NCBI RefSeq assembly: GCF_903645315.1
Contig: NZ_CAHJXL010000001.1
Location: 1,478,001 to 1,542,000, forward strand
Direction: 5' to 3'
DNA length: 64,000 bases
From: Victivallis sp. Marseille-Q1083
GTDB lineage: Bacteria; Verrucomicrobiota; Lentisphaeria; Victivallales; Victivallaceae
Shown one piece after another: positions 56,261-64,000 of the stretch (position 1 is its first letter; every line of letters begins with the position of its first letter). A program made the translations under genes and the position numbers. Below the pieces are notes generated by a model. It was not told the DNA's origin, did no database searches, and saw nothing but the letters and a program-made list of their open reading frames with translations.

Positions 56261-57457
56261 ATGATGGAATCGGCGCCGAAAATAGTTTTAGACAACAACA
56301 GCCCGCTGGTCACCCAGGTGGCGCAATATCTGCGTTCCTACATCGGCGCCAATTTGCAAACCGGCGACAAACTGCCGTCGGAACGGATGCTGTGCAAAAT
56401 GTTCGGGGTGTCGCGGATCACGGTCGGCAAGGCAATCGCTTCGCTGGTTCAGGAAGGCGTCGTCTACCAACTGCACGGTTCCGGCACCTATGTCGCCGAT
56501 CCGGCGGCGGCGGATAGCAGCACCATCGCCGTGGCGGTCTACCACAGCGACAATGCCTTCTACAGCAAAGTGGTCAAGGCGATCCAGGAAGAAGCCGCCC
56601 AGGCCGGTTTCCACACGCTGCTGATCAACACCAAGGGCGAACGGGAGGCCGAAAATATCGCCCTGCGCAAGCTGCGCGGCAAAGTATCCGGCATCATTCT
56701 GGCGCCGGCGATGAACGCCGACGACGAAATTTCCAGCGAACTGGCGGCATTGATCGGTGGAAATTTTCCGGTGGTGGTCATCTGCCACAGCGGGCGGTTT
56801 CCGCTGCCGGTCAACACGGTGATCCCCAATTATCATCTGGGCGGTTATCTGGCGACCTCCCACTTGATTGAGCGCGGCTATCGCCGGATATTGTTCGGCG
56901 CGACCGGCAATATTTTTTACCGCCAGGACATTCAACTGCGTTTTTCCGGGTATCTCCAGGCGTTGAAGGACCACCGGCTGGCTTTCCATGAAGAGTGGCT
57001 GGTGATGGGCGACGGCCAGGATGTCTTCAACGGCTTCTTCCAGGACGGCCTCCAGGCGGCGGAACGGGTGGCGGCGCTGCTGGAACCGGATACGGCGCTG
57101 TTTTCGCTGGGCGACTCCTTCGCCATCGGCCTGCTGCGGGGACTGCGCGAGAAAGGCATCGCCGTCCCGGAGCAGTGCGGCCTGTGCGGCTTCGACGATA
57201 TCGAACTGGCCGGCCAGTGGGGCATCGAACTGACCACCGTCAAGGTACTGTGCGAGGACATCGCCCGGGAATCGGTGCGGATCGTCGCCGAACAGATCCG
57301 CCGCCAGCACCGATTGATCGAAAACGTCATCACGCCGGTGGAGCTGGTCCCCCGCCGCACCACCCTTGGCAAAGGCCCCCGGCAGAGGATCGGTTTCCCA
57401 ACCGGCAATAAAACAGGAATGGTTCCTCCGAATCAATCGTTTTCCAACCAAAATTAG
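56261..57457 (+). CDS. GntR-type winged helix fused to a LacI-type sensor (AraR-like regulator)
   Basis: This is a 398-residue regulator. The N-terminal GntR winged helix has [20 protein letters not shown] and [11 protein letters not shown]; the rest is a periplasmic-binding-protein-like sugar sensor ([41 protein letters not shown]). This is the AraR-type fusion, normally a repressor released by a sugar. A second ATG follows at 56264. The gene and the chitinase carry matching operators, so it likely represses both. A C-terminal tail of about 30 residues beyond the domain has no recognised function. Confidence 0.9.
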   Translation: MMESAPKIVLDNNSPLVTQVAQYLRSYIGANLQTGDKLPSERMLCKMFGVSRITVGKAIASLVQEGVVYQLHGSGTYVADPAAADSSTIAVAVYHSDNAFYSKVVKAIQEEAAQAGFHTLLINTKGEREAENIALRKLRGKVSGIILAPAMNADDEISSELAALIGGNFPVVVICHSGRFPLPVNTVIPNYHLGGYLATSHLIERGYRRILFGATGNIFYRQDIQLRFSGYLQALKDHRLAFHEEWLVMGDGQDVFNGFFQDGLQAAERVAALLEPDTALFSLGDSFAIGLLRGLREKGIAVPEQCGLCGFDDIELAGQWGIELTTVKVLCEDIARESVRIVAEQIRRQHRLIENVITPVELVPRRTTLGKGPRQRIGFPTGNKTGMVPPNQSFSNQN

Positions 57458-57473
57458 TGAAAGGACACTCGAA

Positions 57474-58124
57474 ATGAAACACCGGGAACAGTTTACATTG
57501 ATTGAATTGCTCGTCGTAATTGCGATCATTGCCATTCTCGCCAGCATGCTGCTGCCGGCACTCGGCCGGGCCAAAGCCAGCGCGATGGCCACCAAATGCC
57601 TTTCCAATCTCAAACAGAACGGCCTGACGCTGATCATGTATGCGGACGAGAGCGCCAACAGCCTGCCGCCGACCTACGACGACAACACGAATTGCACCTG
57701 GGGGGAAACGATGAAGAATTCCGGCTACGAATCTCCGGCCATCCTCTGTCCAACTGGCACGCCGTCCGACTACGACGCCGGCGACCACTGGTTCCGCTAC
57801 AGCTACGGCATGTGGGCCTACGATTACAACTACGTGATCAAACTGACCGACAGTTTCACCGGCGCCGGCGGCATTCCCTATACCAAGGAAGGCTTGAGCA
57901 AAATGATCGTGCTGGCCGACTCGCTGGACGATCCGGCCACCCAAACGCAAATGTATCACATCTATGGCTGGATTGAAGGCTCGCGCCTCTTCGATTTGCG
58001 GCACAACCAGAAGTGCAACGCTCTTTTCGGCGACGGCCATGCCGCCGGTTTCAATGCCGACGAAGCCAACGAGCTGGGCATCCAATACTATTACCGAAAC
58101 GGCGTGGTCGGCAAAAACTGGTAA
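57474..58124 (+). CDS. Pseudopilin with H-x9-DG motif
   Basis: This is a 216-residue pilin-like protein: [23 protein letters not shown] and [22 protein letters not shown]. The C-terminal [13 protein letters not shown] fits H-x9-DG. The ATG at 57474 is behind AAAGGA; the longer frame from 57366 overlaps the regulator gene. It lies 16 bases after the regulator and is followed by a GC hairpin and a LamG/phosphodiesterase gene. Confidence 0.92.
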   Translation: MKHREQFTLIELLVVIAIIAILASMLLPALGRAKASAMATKCLSNLKQNGLTLIMYADESANSLPPTYDDNTNCTWGETMKNSGYESPAILCPTGTPSDYDAGDHWFRYSYGMWAYDYNYVIKLTDSFTGAGGIPYTKEGLSKMIVLADSLDDPATQTQMYHIYGWIEGSRLFDLRHNQKCNALFGDGHAAGFNADEANELGIQYYYRNGVVGKNW

Positions 58125-58141
58125 CTGCGGGAATTCCGCAA

Positions 58142-58169
58142 CCGCCGGCGGAGGGTATCGCGCCGGCGG
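58142..58169. terminator. GC hairpin after the pseudopilin
   Basis: CCGCCGGCG (58142-58150) pairs with 58161-58169, a 9-bp stem with 10-base loop and no U-tract; a smaller GCGG/CCGC stem lies just upstream. Likely a partial terminator or processing/stability stem. Confidence 0.5.
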
Positions 58170-58210
58170 GGGTGTACCTTGTGCAAACCTCTGAACATCC
58201 GGAGCAAATT

Positions 58211-59803
58211 ATGATTTTTCGAAAACTGGCGGCAATCGTGCTGATGATCGGCGGTTGGAGCGGCGCGACGGGCGCGACGGACATTCATCTGAACTTTGAT
58301 GACGGCGTGATTTCACGCTTCGACCCTCCGAAACTGGACGGATCTTCCCACGAACGGGTAGCCTTACAGACCAATTCGTTCTGCGCCGGCATCGGCGCCG
58401 GACGGGCGTTGGATTTGTCGAGCCGGGCGCCGGCCCGCATCCCGCTGCAATTGACGGCAACGCCGGATTACGGCGACAGTTTCAGCGTAGTTTTCTACGT
58501 TAAAACGCTGCCCGGCGCGCCGCAGGGTACCGCGATCGCCGGCAACTGCCGTTATGACGACGGCGAATCGGCCGGCTGGCTGCTGTACGCCCAGGAAAAT
58601 GGCGCCTGGGCAGTCCGGCTTTCCGATGGCAAAAATAGCTATACCTATATGCCGACCGCCCGTCAGGCCATCAACGACGGCAAATTTCATCAACTGGCCT
58701 TCTGCGTCGACCGCCGGAACGGCTGTGTCCGCTTTTATCGCGACGGCGTCTGCCGGGCGATTTACAATACGCCCGGTCTGGGCGATTTGAGTTCCGGCAA
58801 TCAAACGGTGGTCGGCGGTTCGGCCGACCAGGACTATTACGGCCAGGAATACGCCTTCAACGGCATGCTCGACGAAGTGCGCCTAAGCCGGGGAACGCTG
58901 GACGATGAAACGGTGCGCCGGCAGTTCAATGAATTCTTTCCGGACCGGGCGGTCAGCGTACCGGAGAACCGGACCGGGCGGCTGCGCATTTTCGAATGGA
59001 ATATCTGGAGCGCCGGCAGGAATTTCGGCCGTAAAGTCGGCATCGAACGGACACTCGATGTCATTTTGAACGCCGATCCGGATGTCGTCGCGCTGATCGA
59101 AACCTACGGCCGCGGCGAGGAGATCGCCGACGCACTGGGATTTCAATTTTATCTGATCAGCAACAACCTGTCGATCCACAGCCGCTATCCGATCGAACAG
59201 ATCGTCAAAGTGTTCGATCCGTCGTTTTCCGGCGGCGCGGTCATCCGGCTCAATGAGCGGCAACAGATTGCCGTCTTCGATATCTGGCTGAATTACCTGC
59301 CCGACTATTGGAGCAGCATTTCCAAAGGCGAAAAGACCGATGCCGAAATGACGCAGGACGAAGAAGAAACCCGCCACGCCGAAATCAAGCGGATTCTGGC
59401 CGGCATCGAACCATTTCTCAACCAGGCCGACCAGATCCCGGTCGTCATGCTGGGCGATTTCAACAACGGTTCGCACCTGGATTGGACGGCCGCCGCCGCC
59501 GCCCAGCACCAGGGCCACGTCATCGCCTGGCCGGTCAGCAGGACCATGCAGGAAGCCGGCCTGACCGACTCCTACCGGCTGCTCAACCCGAACGTCCACG
59601 TCTCGCCGGGTATGACCTGGTCGCCGTGGTTCGTTTCCGGCGATTACAACGTCGACCGCTGGAGCCTGTCCGACCGGATCGACTACATTTATTTCAAAGG
59701 CAAAGCGCTGCGGCCGCTGCATTCCCGGGTCGTCGACTACCATCCGGTGATGTTTCCATCGGACCACGCCGCGTTGCTGACCGATTTCGCCTGGCTCGAC
59801 TGA
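58211..59803 (+). CDS. Secreted LamG-domain endonuclease/exonuclease/phosphatase-family protein
   Basis: This is a 530-residue exported protein: MIFRKLAAIVLMIGGWSG signal, start behind GGAG. Residues about 25-245 form a LamG/concanavalin-like jelly roll (FSVVFYVKTLPGAPQG, GKFHQLAFCVDRRNGCVRFY, GMLDEVRLSRGTLDD). Residues about 260-530 are an EEP hydrolase: LRIFEWNIWSAG, DVVALIETYG (metal Glu), VVMLGDFNNGSHLDW (Asp-x-Asn) and FPSDHAALLTDF (catalytic His in SDHA). EEP enzymes cut phosphodiesters in nucleic acids, lipids or inositol phosphates. Export plus LamG points to an extracellular phosphodiester on a glycan or membrane, perhaps a sphingomyelinase- or teichoic-type polymer. Confidence 0.85.
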   Translation: MIFRKLAAIVLMIGGWSGATGATDIHLNFDDGVISRFDPPKLDGSSHERVALQTNSFCAGIGAGRALDLSSRAPARIPLQLTATPDYGDSFSVVFYVKTLPGAPQGTAIAGNCRYDDGESAGWLLYAQENGAWAVRLSDGKNSYTYMPTARQAINDGKFHQLAFCVDRRNGCVRFYRDGVCRAIYNTPGLGDLSSGNQTVVGGSADQDYYGQEYAFNGMLDEVRLSRGTLDDETVRRQFNEFFPDRAVSVPENRTGRLRIFEWNIWSAGRNFGRKVGIERTLDVILNADPDVVALIETYGRGEEIADALGFQFYLISNNLSIHSRYPIEQIVKVFDPSFSGGAVIRLNERQQIAVFDIWLNYLPDYWSSISKGEKTDAEMTQDEEETRHAEIKRILAGIEPFLNQADQIPVVMLGDFNNGSHLDWTAAAAAQHQGHVIAWPVSRTMQEAGLTDSYRLLNPNVHVSPGMTWSPWFVSGDYNVDRWSLSDRIDYIYFKGKALRPLHSRVVDYHPVMFPSDHAALLTDFAWLD

Positions 59804-59813
59804 CCGACATTTG

Positions 59814-59868
59814 CGGTTCCCGGACGGCGGCGAAAAATTCGTCACCTTGAAGCTGCCGCCGGGAACCG
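59814..59868 (+). terminator. Stem-loop terminator candidate
   Basis: CGGTTCCC (59814-59821) and GGCGGC (59826-59831) pair with GCCGCC (59855-59860) and GGGAACCG (59861-59868), with a four-base bulge; a pyrimidine-rich tail follows. It lies just after the EEP gene. Confidence 0.55.
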
Positions 59869-60019
59869 TATTTCCTTCCCTTTATTACTCCTTCGGCCAT
59901 TCCCATCGTGCCGTTTTCGGGAAAGGGATTCGGCAACGGCGCGTCCCCGAAACGCCGGCAAAACCAGACAGGTACACCAGAAACATCCGGCAAAAGCGGC
60001 AATTCCAACTGGAGCCGGT

Positions 60020-60048
60020 TTGACACCACGACCGGTTCATGGTATGGT
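60020..60048 (+). promoter_or_regulatory. Promoter of the phosphatase gene
   Basis: TTGACA (60020-60025) and TATGGT (60043-60048) are spaced by 17 bases; the start codon is at 60094. Confidence 0.65.
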
Positions 60049-60093
60049 AAGCATATATATCGGAATGTTTTGAAGAAGAAAGGTTGTAAGAGG

Positions 60094-62274
60094 ATGAATC
60101 GGATTCTGGCTTGCCTGGTGATCGTGTGCTCCGTATGGTCGGCGGTCGCCGACTCCATTGTGCCGAACCGACCCTACGACGGCGCGGTGGTTTCCCAATT
60201 CAAAGCGGCGCAGAAGCTCTTTCTCCTGCTGACCGAGGCGGCCGGGCGCGAAGTCCTGGCCGATAACGCGCTGCGTTATGATTTCGACCACCGGGTCCGG
60301 TCCTTTCCGGAAGGTGTTGAATTGAGCTGGCATTTCAGCGGCGCCCGGCCCCGGATCCGCTCCCGCCTGCCCTGGGCGACCGCCGCCGAATTCAGCGACG
60401 CCCGGCAGGCCGCGCCGCCCCACAGTTCATACCGCCTCTACAACCTCGAAGCGGGCAGGACCTATTACTGGAAAGCCGCTGCCTGCTACGATGACGGCAG
60501 CGTAATCGAAACCCCGGTATGGAGCTTCAGCGTGGAAGAACTGACTCCCCGGGTCATGAACGTGCCCGATGTCGACAACTTTCGCGACCTGGGCGGCCGC
60601 CTCGGTCTGGAAGGCCGCCGCATCGCCCAGAACAAGATCTACCGCAGCTCCGGGTTGAACAACAATTCAAGTGACGGCAAAATTCCCGGCCCGGCCCGCT
60701 TCACCGAGGAAGGACGGCGCATCATGCTCGAAGAGCTCGGCCTCAAAACCGAAATCGATCTGCGCAGTTCGGGCGAAACCGCCGGCATGACCGCTTCGCC
60801 GCTGGGCGACGCGGTCCAATACATCAATATCTCTTCGACCAGCTATGCCGGCCTTTACTCTTCCGCCGGGCGGGACAATTATGCCGCACTCTTCCGGATA
60901 TTCTGCGATCCCGAAAATTACCCGGTGAATTTCCACTGCATCGCCGGAGCCGACCGAACCGGGTCGCTGGCCTTTCTGCTGGAGGCGATTCTGGGGGTTT
61001 CCCGCCAGGAGATGATGCAGGATTACGTCTTTACCAGCTTCTTCACCATCCGCGATTACAGCGGCTTCGACACGCTGGCTGAAGGCATGGACGCCTACGG
61101 TACCGCCGAGGAATCTCTGGCCGTCAAGGCCGAACGCTATCTGCTGCAGGCCGGCATCGAACCCGAGGAAATCATGGCTTTCCGCTCCATCATGCTGGGA
61201 GAAGGGGTGCCGCCGGGACCGGTCCTGGCCGGGATCATGCAACTCAAGGCATTGATGGCGGAATATCCGGCGGCGCCCGGCGGCCTCTCCGTCGAACCGG
61301 CGGCGCTCCGGCGCGAGACGGTGCGGGTTTGCGGCAAAGATTACGAGCTGGCGCTGCCTGTATGGCAAGGAAACGCGTTGCAGGCGATCGCCGGCGACGG
61401 CAACGGCGGCTTCCGTCTTCACCTCTTCAATTCCGGAGACGCTCCGCTTTGCTTCACGTTCGCGGCCGATCCGGAGCAGTTGGCCGCCGCGGAATATTCG
61501 GTCATGAAAATGCCGCTGCCGGCGCAGCCGCAAAGTCCGATTCTTTACAGCCATGACGGCGGCAGAACACTGTGGAGCGCGGAAGAATTGAATTCCTTCC
61601 GCATGATGTTGTCGCCGCAGGAACGCCTGCTGATTCAGGTGACGCCCGGCCGACCGGCCGGGAACGCCCTCCCGGCGATGGAACCGCCGGTGAAGATGGT
61701 GAATTTTCCGGCGCTCGCAGTGATGACGTCGAAGGAAGCGCCTGACATCGACGGCGTGCTGGATGACGAAATCTGGCAACGGGCGCAGACGCTTCCCCTG
61801 CAGGGAGTGAACGGAGAAAAACTGGAAAATCCGCCCACGGTCCAATTCGCCGCCGATCCGGATTTCAACGTGCTTTACCTCGCGGCCCGTTTTCCGGATA
61901 CCGAGATCATTTCGCGGCAGCGCGGCCGGGATTCGGCGGTTTATACCGATGACAGCATGGAACTGTTCCTCTCGGCGCAAAACGAAACGGACTATTACCA
62001 GATGATCTTCAACCCGGACGGCGAACTCTACGACGGGCGCAACCGGGATTCCTCCTGGTCGCTCGAAGCCTATACCGTCGGAACGCAACAGGACGAGCGG
62101 GGCTGGACGCTGGAGCTGGCGCTGCCGCTGGCGCAGTTCAATTTCACCGCGCCGCTGGAGTTGAACCTGGGGTGTTCCGATTATCCGGCCGGAAAACTTG
62201 CCAATCTCTTCCGGACCGGCGGCAGTTTCCACAACCGGAGCGCATTGCAGCCGGTGATCGGACGAGCCGACTGA
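60094..62274 (+). CDS. Secreted tyrosine-type phosphatase with C-terminal CBM9-like domain
   Basis: This is a 726-residue exported protein: MNRILACLVIVCSVWSAVA signal. Residues about 60-150 form a fibronectin-like beta domain (LYNLEAGRTYYWKAAACYDD). A Y_phosphatase3-type domain begins NVPDVDNFRDLGGRLG and has the P-loop HCIAGADRTGS, with nucleophile C282 and R288. Near residue 550 to the end, APDIDGVLDDEIWQRAQ through ELFLSAQNETDYYQM is a CBM9-like sugar-binding module. Secreted members of this phosphatase family are usually single-domain; fusion to a carbohydrate module suggests action on phosphorylated glycans. It is followed by the GH16 gene under its own promoter. Confidence 0.85.
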   Translation: MNRILACLVIVCSVWSAVADSIVPNRPYDGAVVSQFKAAQKLFLLLTEAAGREVLADNALRYDFDHRVRSFPEGVELSWHFSGARPRIRSRLPWATAAEFSDARQAAPPHSSYRLYNLEAGRTYYWKAAACYDDGSVIETPVWSFSVEELTPRVMNVPDVDNFRDLGGRLGLEGRRIAQNKIYRSSGLNNNSSDGKIPGPARFTEEGRRIMLEELGLKTEIDLRSSGETAGMTASPLGDAVQYINISSTSYAGLYSSAGRDNYAALFRIFCDPENYPVNFHCIAGADRTGSLAFLLEAILGVSRQEMMQDYVFTSFFTIRDYSGFDTLAEGMDAYGTAEESLAVKAERYLLQAGIEPEEIMAFRSIMLGEGVPPGPVLAGIMQLKALMAEYPAAPGGLSVEPAALRRETVRVCGKDYELALPVWQGNALQAIAGDGNGGFRLHLFNSGDAPLCFTFAADPEQLAAAEYSVMKMPLPAQPQSPILYSHDGGRTLWSAEELNSFRMMLSPQERLLIQVTPGRPAGNALPAMEPPVKMVNFPALAVMTSKEAPDIDGVLDDEIWQRAQTLPLQGVNGEKLENPPTVQFAADPDFNVLYLAARFPDTEIISRQRGRDSAVYTDDSMELFLSAQNETDYYQMIFNPDGELYDGRNRDSSWSLEAYTVGTQQDERGWTLELALPLAQFNFTAPLELNLGCSDYPAGKLANLFRTGGSFHNRSALQPVIGRAD

Positions 62275-62330
62275 TTCATTCCATTCCGGCGTAAAATCCG
62301 TTCCAACGGGTTGAAACGGCGGTCGGGCGG

Positions 62331-62359
62331 TTGCAATCCGGTCCGAATTATTTTATAGT
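62331..62359 (+). promoter_or_regulatory. Promoter of the GH16 gene
   Basis: TTGCAA (62331-62336), 17 bases and TATAGT (62354-62359), about 40 bases before the start codon. Confidence 0.7.
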
Positions 62360-62401
62360 AAACGCCGAGACAGGAAAACACTTTTGCGAAGGAGCGAGAA
62401 G

Positions 62402-64000
62402 ATGAACCGATTCCGGATTATGGCATGCGGTATGCTGCTGGCGGCGGCCGGCTGCAGCGCGCTTCCGCCGGCGGAAGATTCCGCGGCGAACAGCGATCGG
62501 CTGGTCGTCGCCGATTTCACCCGGGAAGCGGCGCCAGCCAATTTGAAAGTCAAACCCTCGGTGACGGTCGCGGCCGCACCGGACAACGGGCTGCTGGTGT
62601 CGATTCCGGCCCTGACGCCGGAAGAACGCTGGCCCGGCATCATCCTGTCGACCGCCCGACTGCCGCAGCGGGATTTCAGCCATTTCCCGACGCTGCTGCT
62701 GGACATCGCGCCGGAACAGGGCGATAATTTTTCCATGGAAATCGCTTTGTACAACAGCGCCGGCGAGGCGGGTTATGCCAAAATCCAACCCGGCGACGCC
62801 CAGACGGCGGAACGTCAGGTGGTGGTGGTCAATCTGGATGAAATCGCCATCGACAAGCATGACATCCGGGAAATTCATCTCTTCCACTCCCAGGTTCCCG
62901 AACCGATCCGTTATGAATTGTATCAGGTTTTCCTGCAGGGCAAGGATCTCGGGGAACAACTGGCCGGTCAAATGACACTGCTGGAACAGATCGCCGCCAC
63001 CGCCGTCGCCCCGGATTTGCGGAAAACGGCGGCGAACAAGCTGCAAGAGCTCAAGGGAAGCCGGGAGCTGCTGTTCACGGCCGGCGAAACCGGGCGGGCC
63101 GCGTTTCGCACGCTGCTGAACGATACCGGCGACTGGCTGAAAGCGAACGAAACGGCTTATTACGCCGCGTTGTGTCCGCCGGAACTGGTGACGGTCGACC
63201 ATACCCCGGCGCCCAGACACCGGCAGGACAGCCGGGGACGGGAGATGCAACTGGTCTGGCAGGATGAATTTGACGGCAGCGGTTTGCCGGATCCGTCCAA
63301 ATGGAATTACGAAGTGGGTTTCGTCCGCAACGGTGAACGGCAATTCTATACCGAAGCGCGCGAAAAGAACGTGCGGCAGGAAAACGGCTATCTGCTGATC
63401 CAGTCACACAAGGAATCCCTGCCGCTGCCGGAAGGTCAGCCGCTCCGGGGAGAGGGCTGGCCGGCAACCATCGAATACACCTCCGGCAGCATCACCACCC
63501 ACCGGCTGGCCAGTTGGTCGGCCGGCCGGATCGAAGTCCGGGCGATGCTGCCCGGCGGGCGCGGAATCTGGCCGGCCATCTGGCTGCTCGGAGAAAACAT
63601 CGACACGGCCGGCTATCCGGCCTGCGGAGAAATCGACATCATGGAATATGTCGGCTATGAACCGGAACGAATTTACGGTACCGTCCACATTGCCGGTTCG
63701 CCGAATCCCTACCCGCTGACCTCGCGCGGCGACAGTATTTTCGTCGAGCGGCCGGATTTGACTTATCATGTTTATGCGGTGGAATGGGACCGGGACGGCC
63801 TCCGTCTCTTCGTTGATGACCAGCAATATTTCGAGTATTCCAGTGAGCAGGCACTTCAACTGACCAACGGCACCCCGTGGCCGTTCAATCTGCCGCAATA
63901 TCTGATTCTCAATACGGCGGTCGGCGGCAGTTGGGGCGGTGCCCAGGGAATCGACGACAGTATTTTCCCGGCCGATTACAAAATCGATTATGTCCGGGTC
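62402..64000 (+). CDS. GH16 lipoprotein (laminarinase/beta-glucanase-like), 3' truncated by window edge
   Basis: At least 533 codons are present without a stop. The N-terminus MNRFRIMACGMLLAAAGC is a lipoprotein signal with lipobox Cys18, so the enzyme is membrane-anchored. The start has GAAGGAG upstream. Residues about 35-270 are an unassigned beta and helical region. The GH16 jelly roll begins at LVWQDEFDGSGLPDPSKWNY and has the catalytic block GEIDIMEYVG with nucleophile E410, D412 and acid/base E415. GIWPAIWLLG and LNTAVGGSWGG are further family blocks. The EIDIME form is typical of 1,3- or 1,3-1,4-beta-glucanases; substrate not proven. The last few residues lie beyond the window. Confidence 0.92.
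   Translation, partial: MNRFRIMACGMLLAAAGCSALPPAEDSAANSDRLVVADFTREAAPANLKVKPSVTVAAAPDNGLLVSIPALTPEERWPGIILSTARLPQRDFSHFPTLLLDIAPEQGDNFSMEIALYNSAGEAGYAKIQPGDAQTAERQVVVVNLDEIAIDKHDIREIHLFHSQVPEPIRYELYQVFLQGKDLGEQLAGQMTLLEQIAATAVAPDLRKTAANKLQELKGSRELLFTAGETGRAAFRTLLNDTGDWLKANETAYYAALCPPELVTVDHTPAPRHRQDSRGREMQLVWQDEFDGSGLPDPSKWNYEVGFVRNGERQFYTEAREKNVRQENGYLLIQSHKESLPLPEGQPLRGEGWPATIEYTSGSITTHRLASWSAGRIEVRAMLPGGRGIWPAIWLLGENIDTAGYPACGEIDIMEYVGYEPERIYGTVHIAGSPNPYPLTSRGDSIFVERPDLTYHVYAVEWDRDGLRLFVDDQQYFEYSSEQALQLTNGTPWPFNLPQYLILNTAVGGSWGGAQGIDDSIFPADYKIDYVRV

Noticed and set aside
62290-62330. Short CCGTT/AACGG stem before the GH16 promoter
   Set aside because: Only five pairs and no U-tract; too weak to call a terminator.

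Overview
The window looks like a chromosomal segment of a GC-rich Gram-negative bacterium of the Lentisphaerota (Victivallis-like). This assignment is an inference. It rests on five intact pseudopilins with the N-terminal motif [17 protein letters not shown] and a C-terminal H-x9-DG-type motif, each sitting beside secreted carbohydrate-active or TIM-barrel enzymes and sugar-type regulators, a layout I associate with Lentisphaerae. Most genes lie on the minus strand. I saw no rRNA, tRNA or CRISPR array.

Region 1 (1-8.4 kb) is a polymorphic-toxin locus: a 2232-residue secreted Rhs/YD-repeat protein with a C-terminal PD-(D/E)xK-type nuclease tip, followed by two tandem HEAT-like putative immunity genes, a leftover duplicate of the toxin tip between them, and a second putative immunity family with a truncated extra copy. 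Region 2 (8.8-12.2 kb) holds a ceramidase-like protein and a LeuA/CimA-family synthase preceded by a leader peptide and an attenuator-type terminator. Region 3 (12.3-23.2 kb) is a GntR-linked catabolic cluster: a DHDPS/N-acetylneuraminate lyase-family protein, an aldo/keto reductase, an SDR, a secreted TIM-barrel protein, a pseudopilin and a sodium:solute symporter broken by two nonsense codons. The GntR gene and a large FG-GAP protein share the same promoter/operator. Region 4 (23.3-34.0 kb) is housekeeping: a GNAT protein, a TolQ/TolR-like operon with a TPR protein, then recA, gyrB and thiI.

Region 5 (34.1-42.1 kb) starts with a cobalamin riboswitch ahead of a pseudopilin, then a DMT permease plus Gfo/Idh/MocA oxidoreductase with a divergent AraC regulator, and a pseudopilin/secreted-enzyme pair. 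Region 6 (42.1-46.1 kb) has an IS110-family element, a pseudopilin remnant, UV endonuclease uvsE, a Blc-type lipocalin and a decayed PfkB-type kinase. Region 7 (46.1-52.7 kb) is a LacI-linked operon: pseudopilin, secreted GH-like enzyme, GDPD and zinc dehydrogenase. Region 8 (52.7-54.9 kb) is an IS630 element abutting a dead IS5-like element with near-perfect 122-bp inverted ends. Region 9 (55-64 kb) is a polysaccharide locus: a GH18 chitinase and a GntR/LacI hybrid regulator under duplicate promoter-operators, then a pseudopilin, a LamG plus endonuclease/exonuclease/phosphatase protein, a secreted tyrosine phosphatase with a CBM9-like domain, and a GH16 lipoprotein cut by the window edge.

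The recurring design is a local regulator, then a pseudopilin, then a secreted enzyme and catabolic genes. The pseudopilins are presumably part of, or substrates of, a type II secretion-like machinery whose core genes are not in this window.
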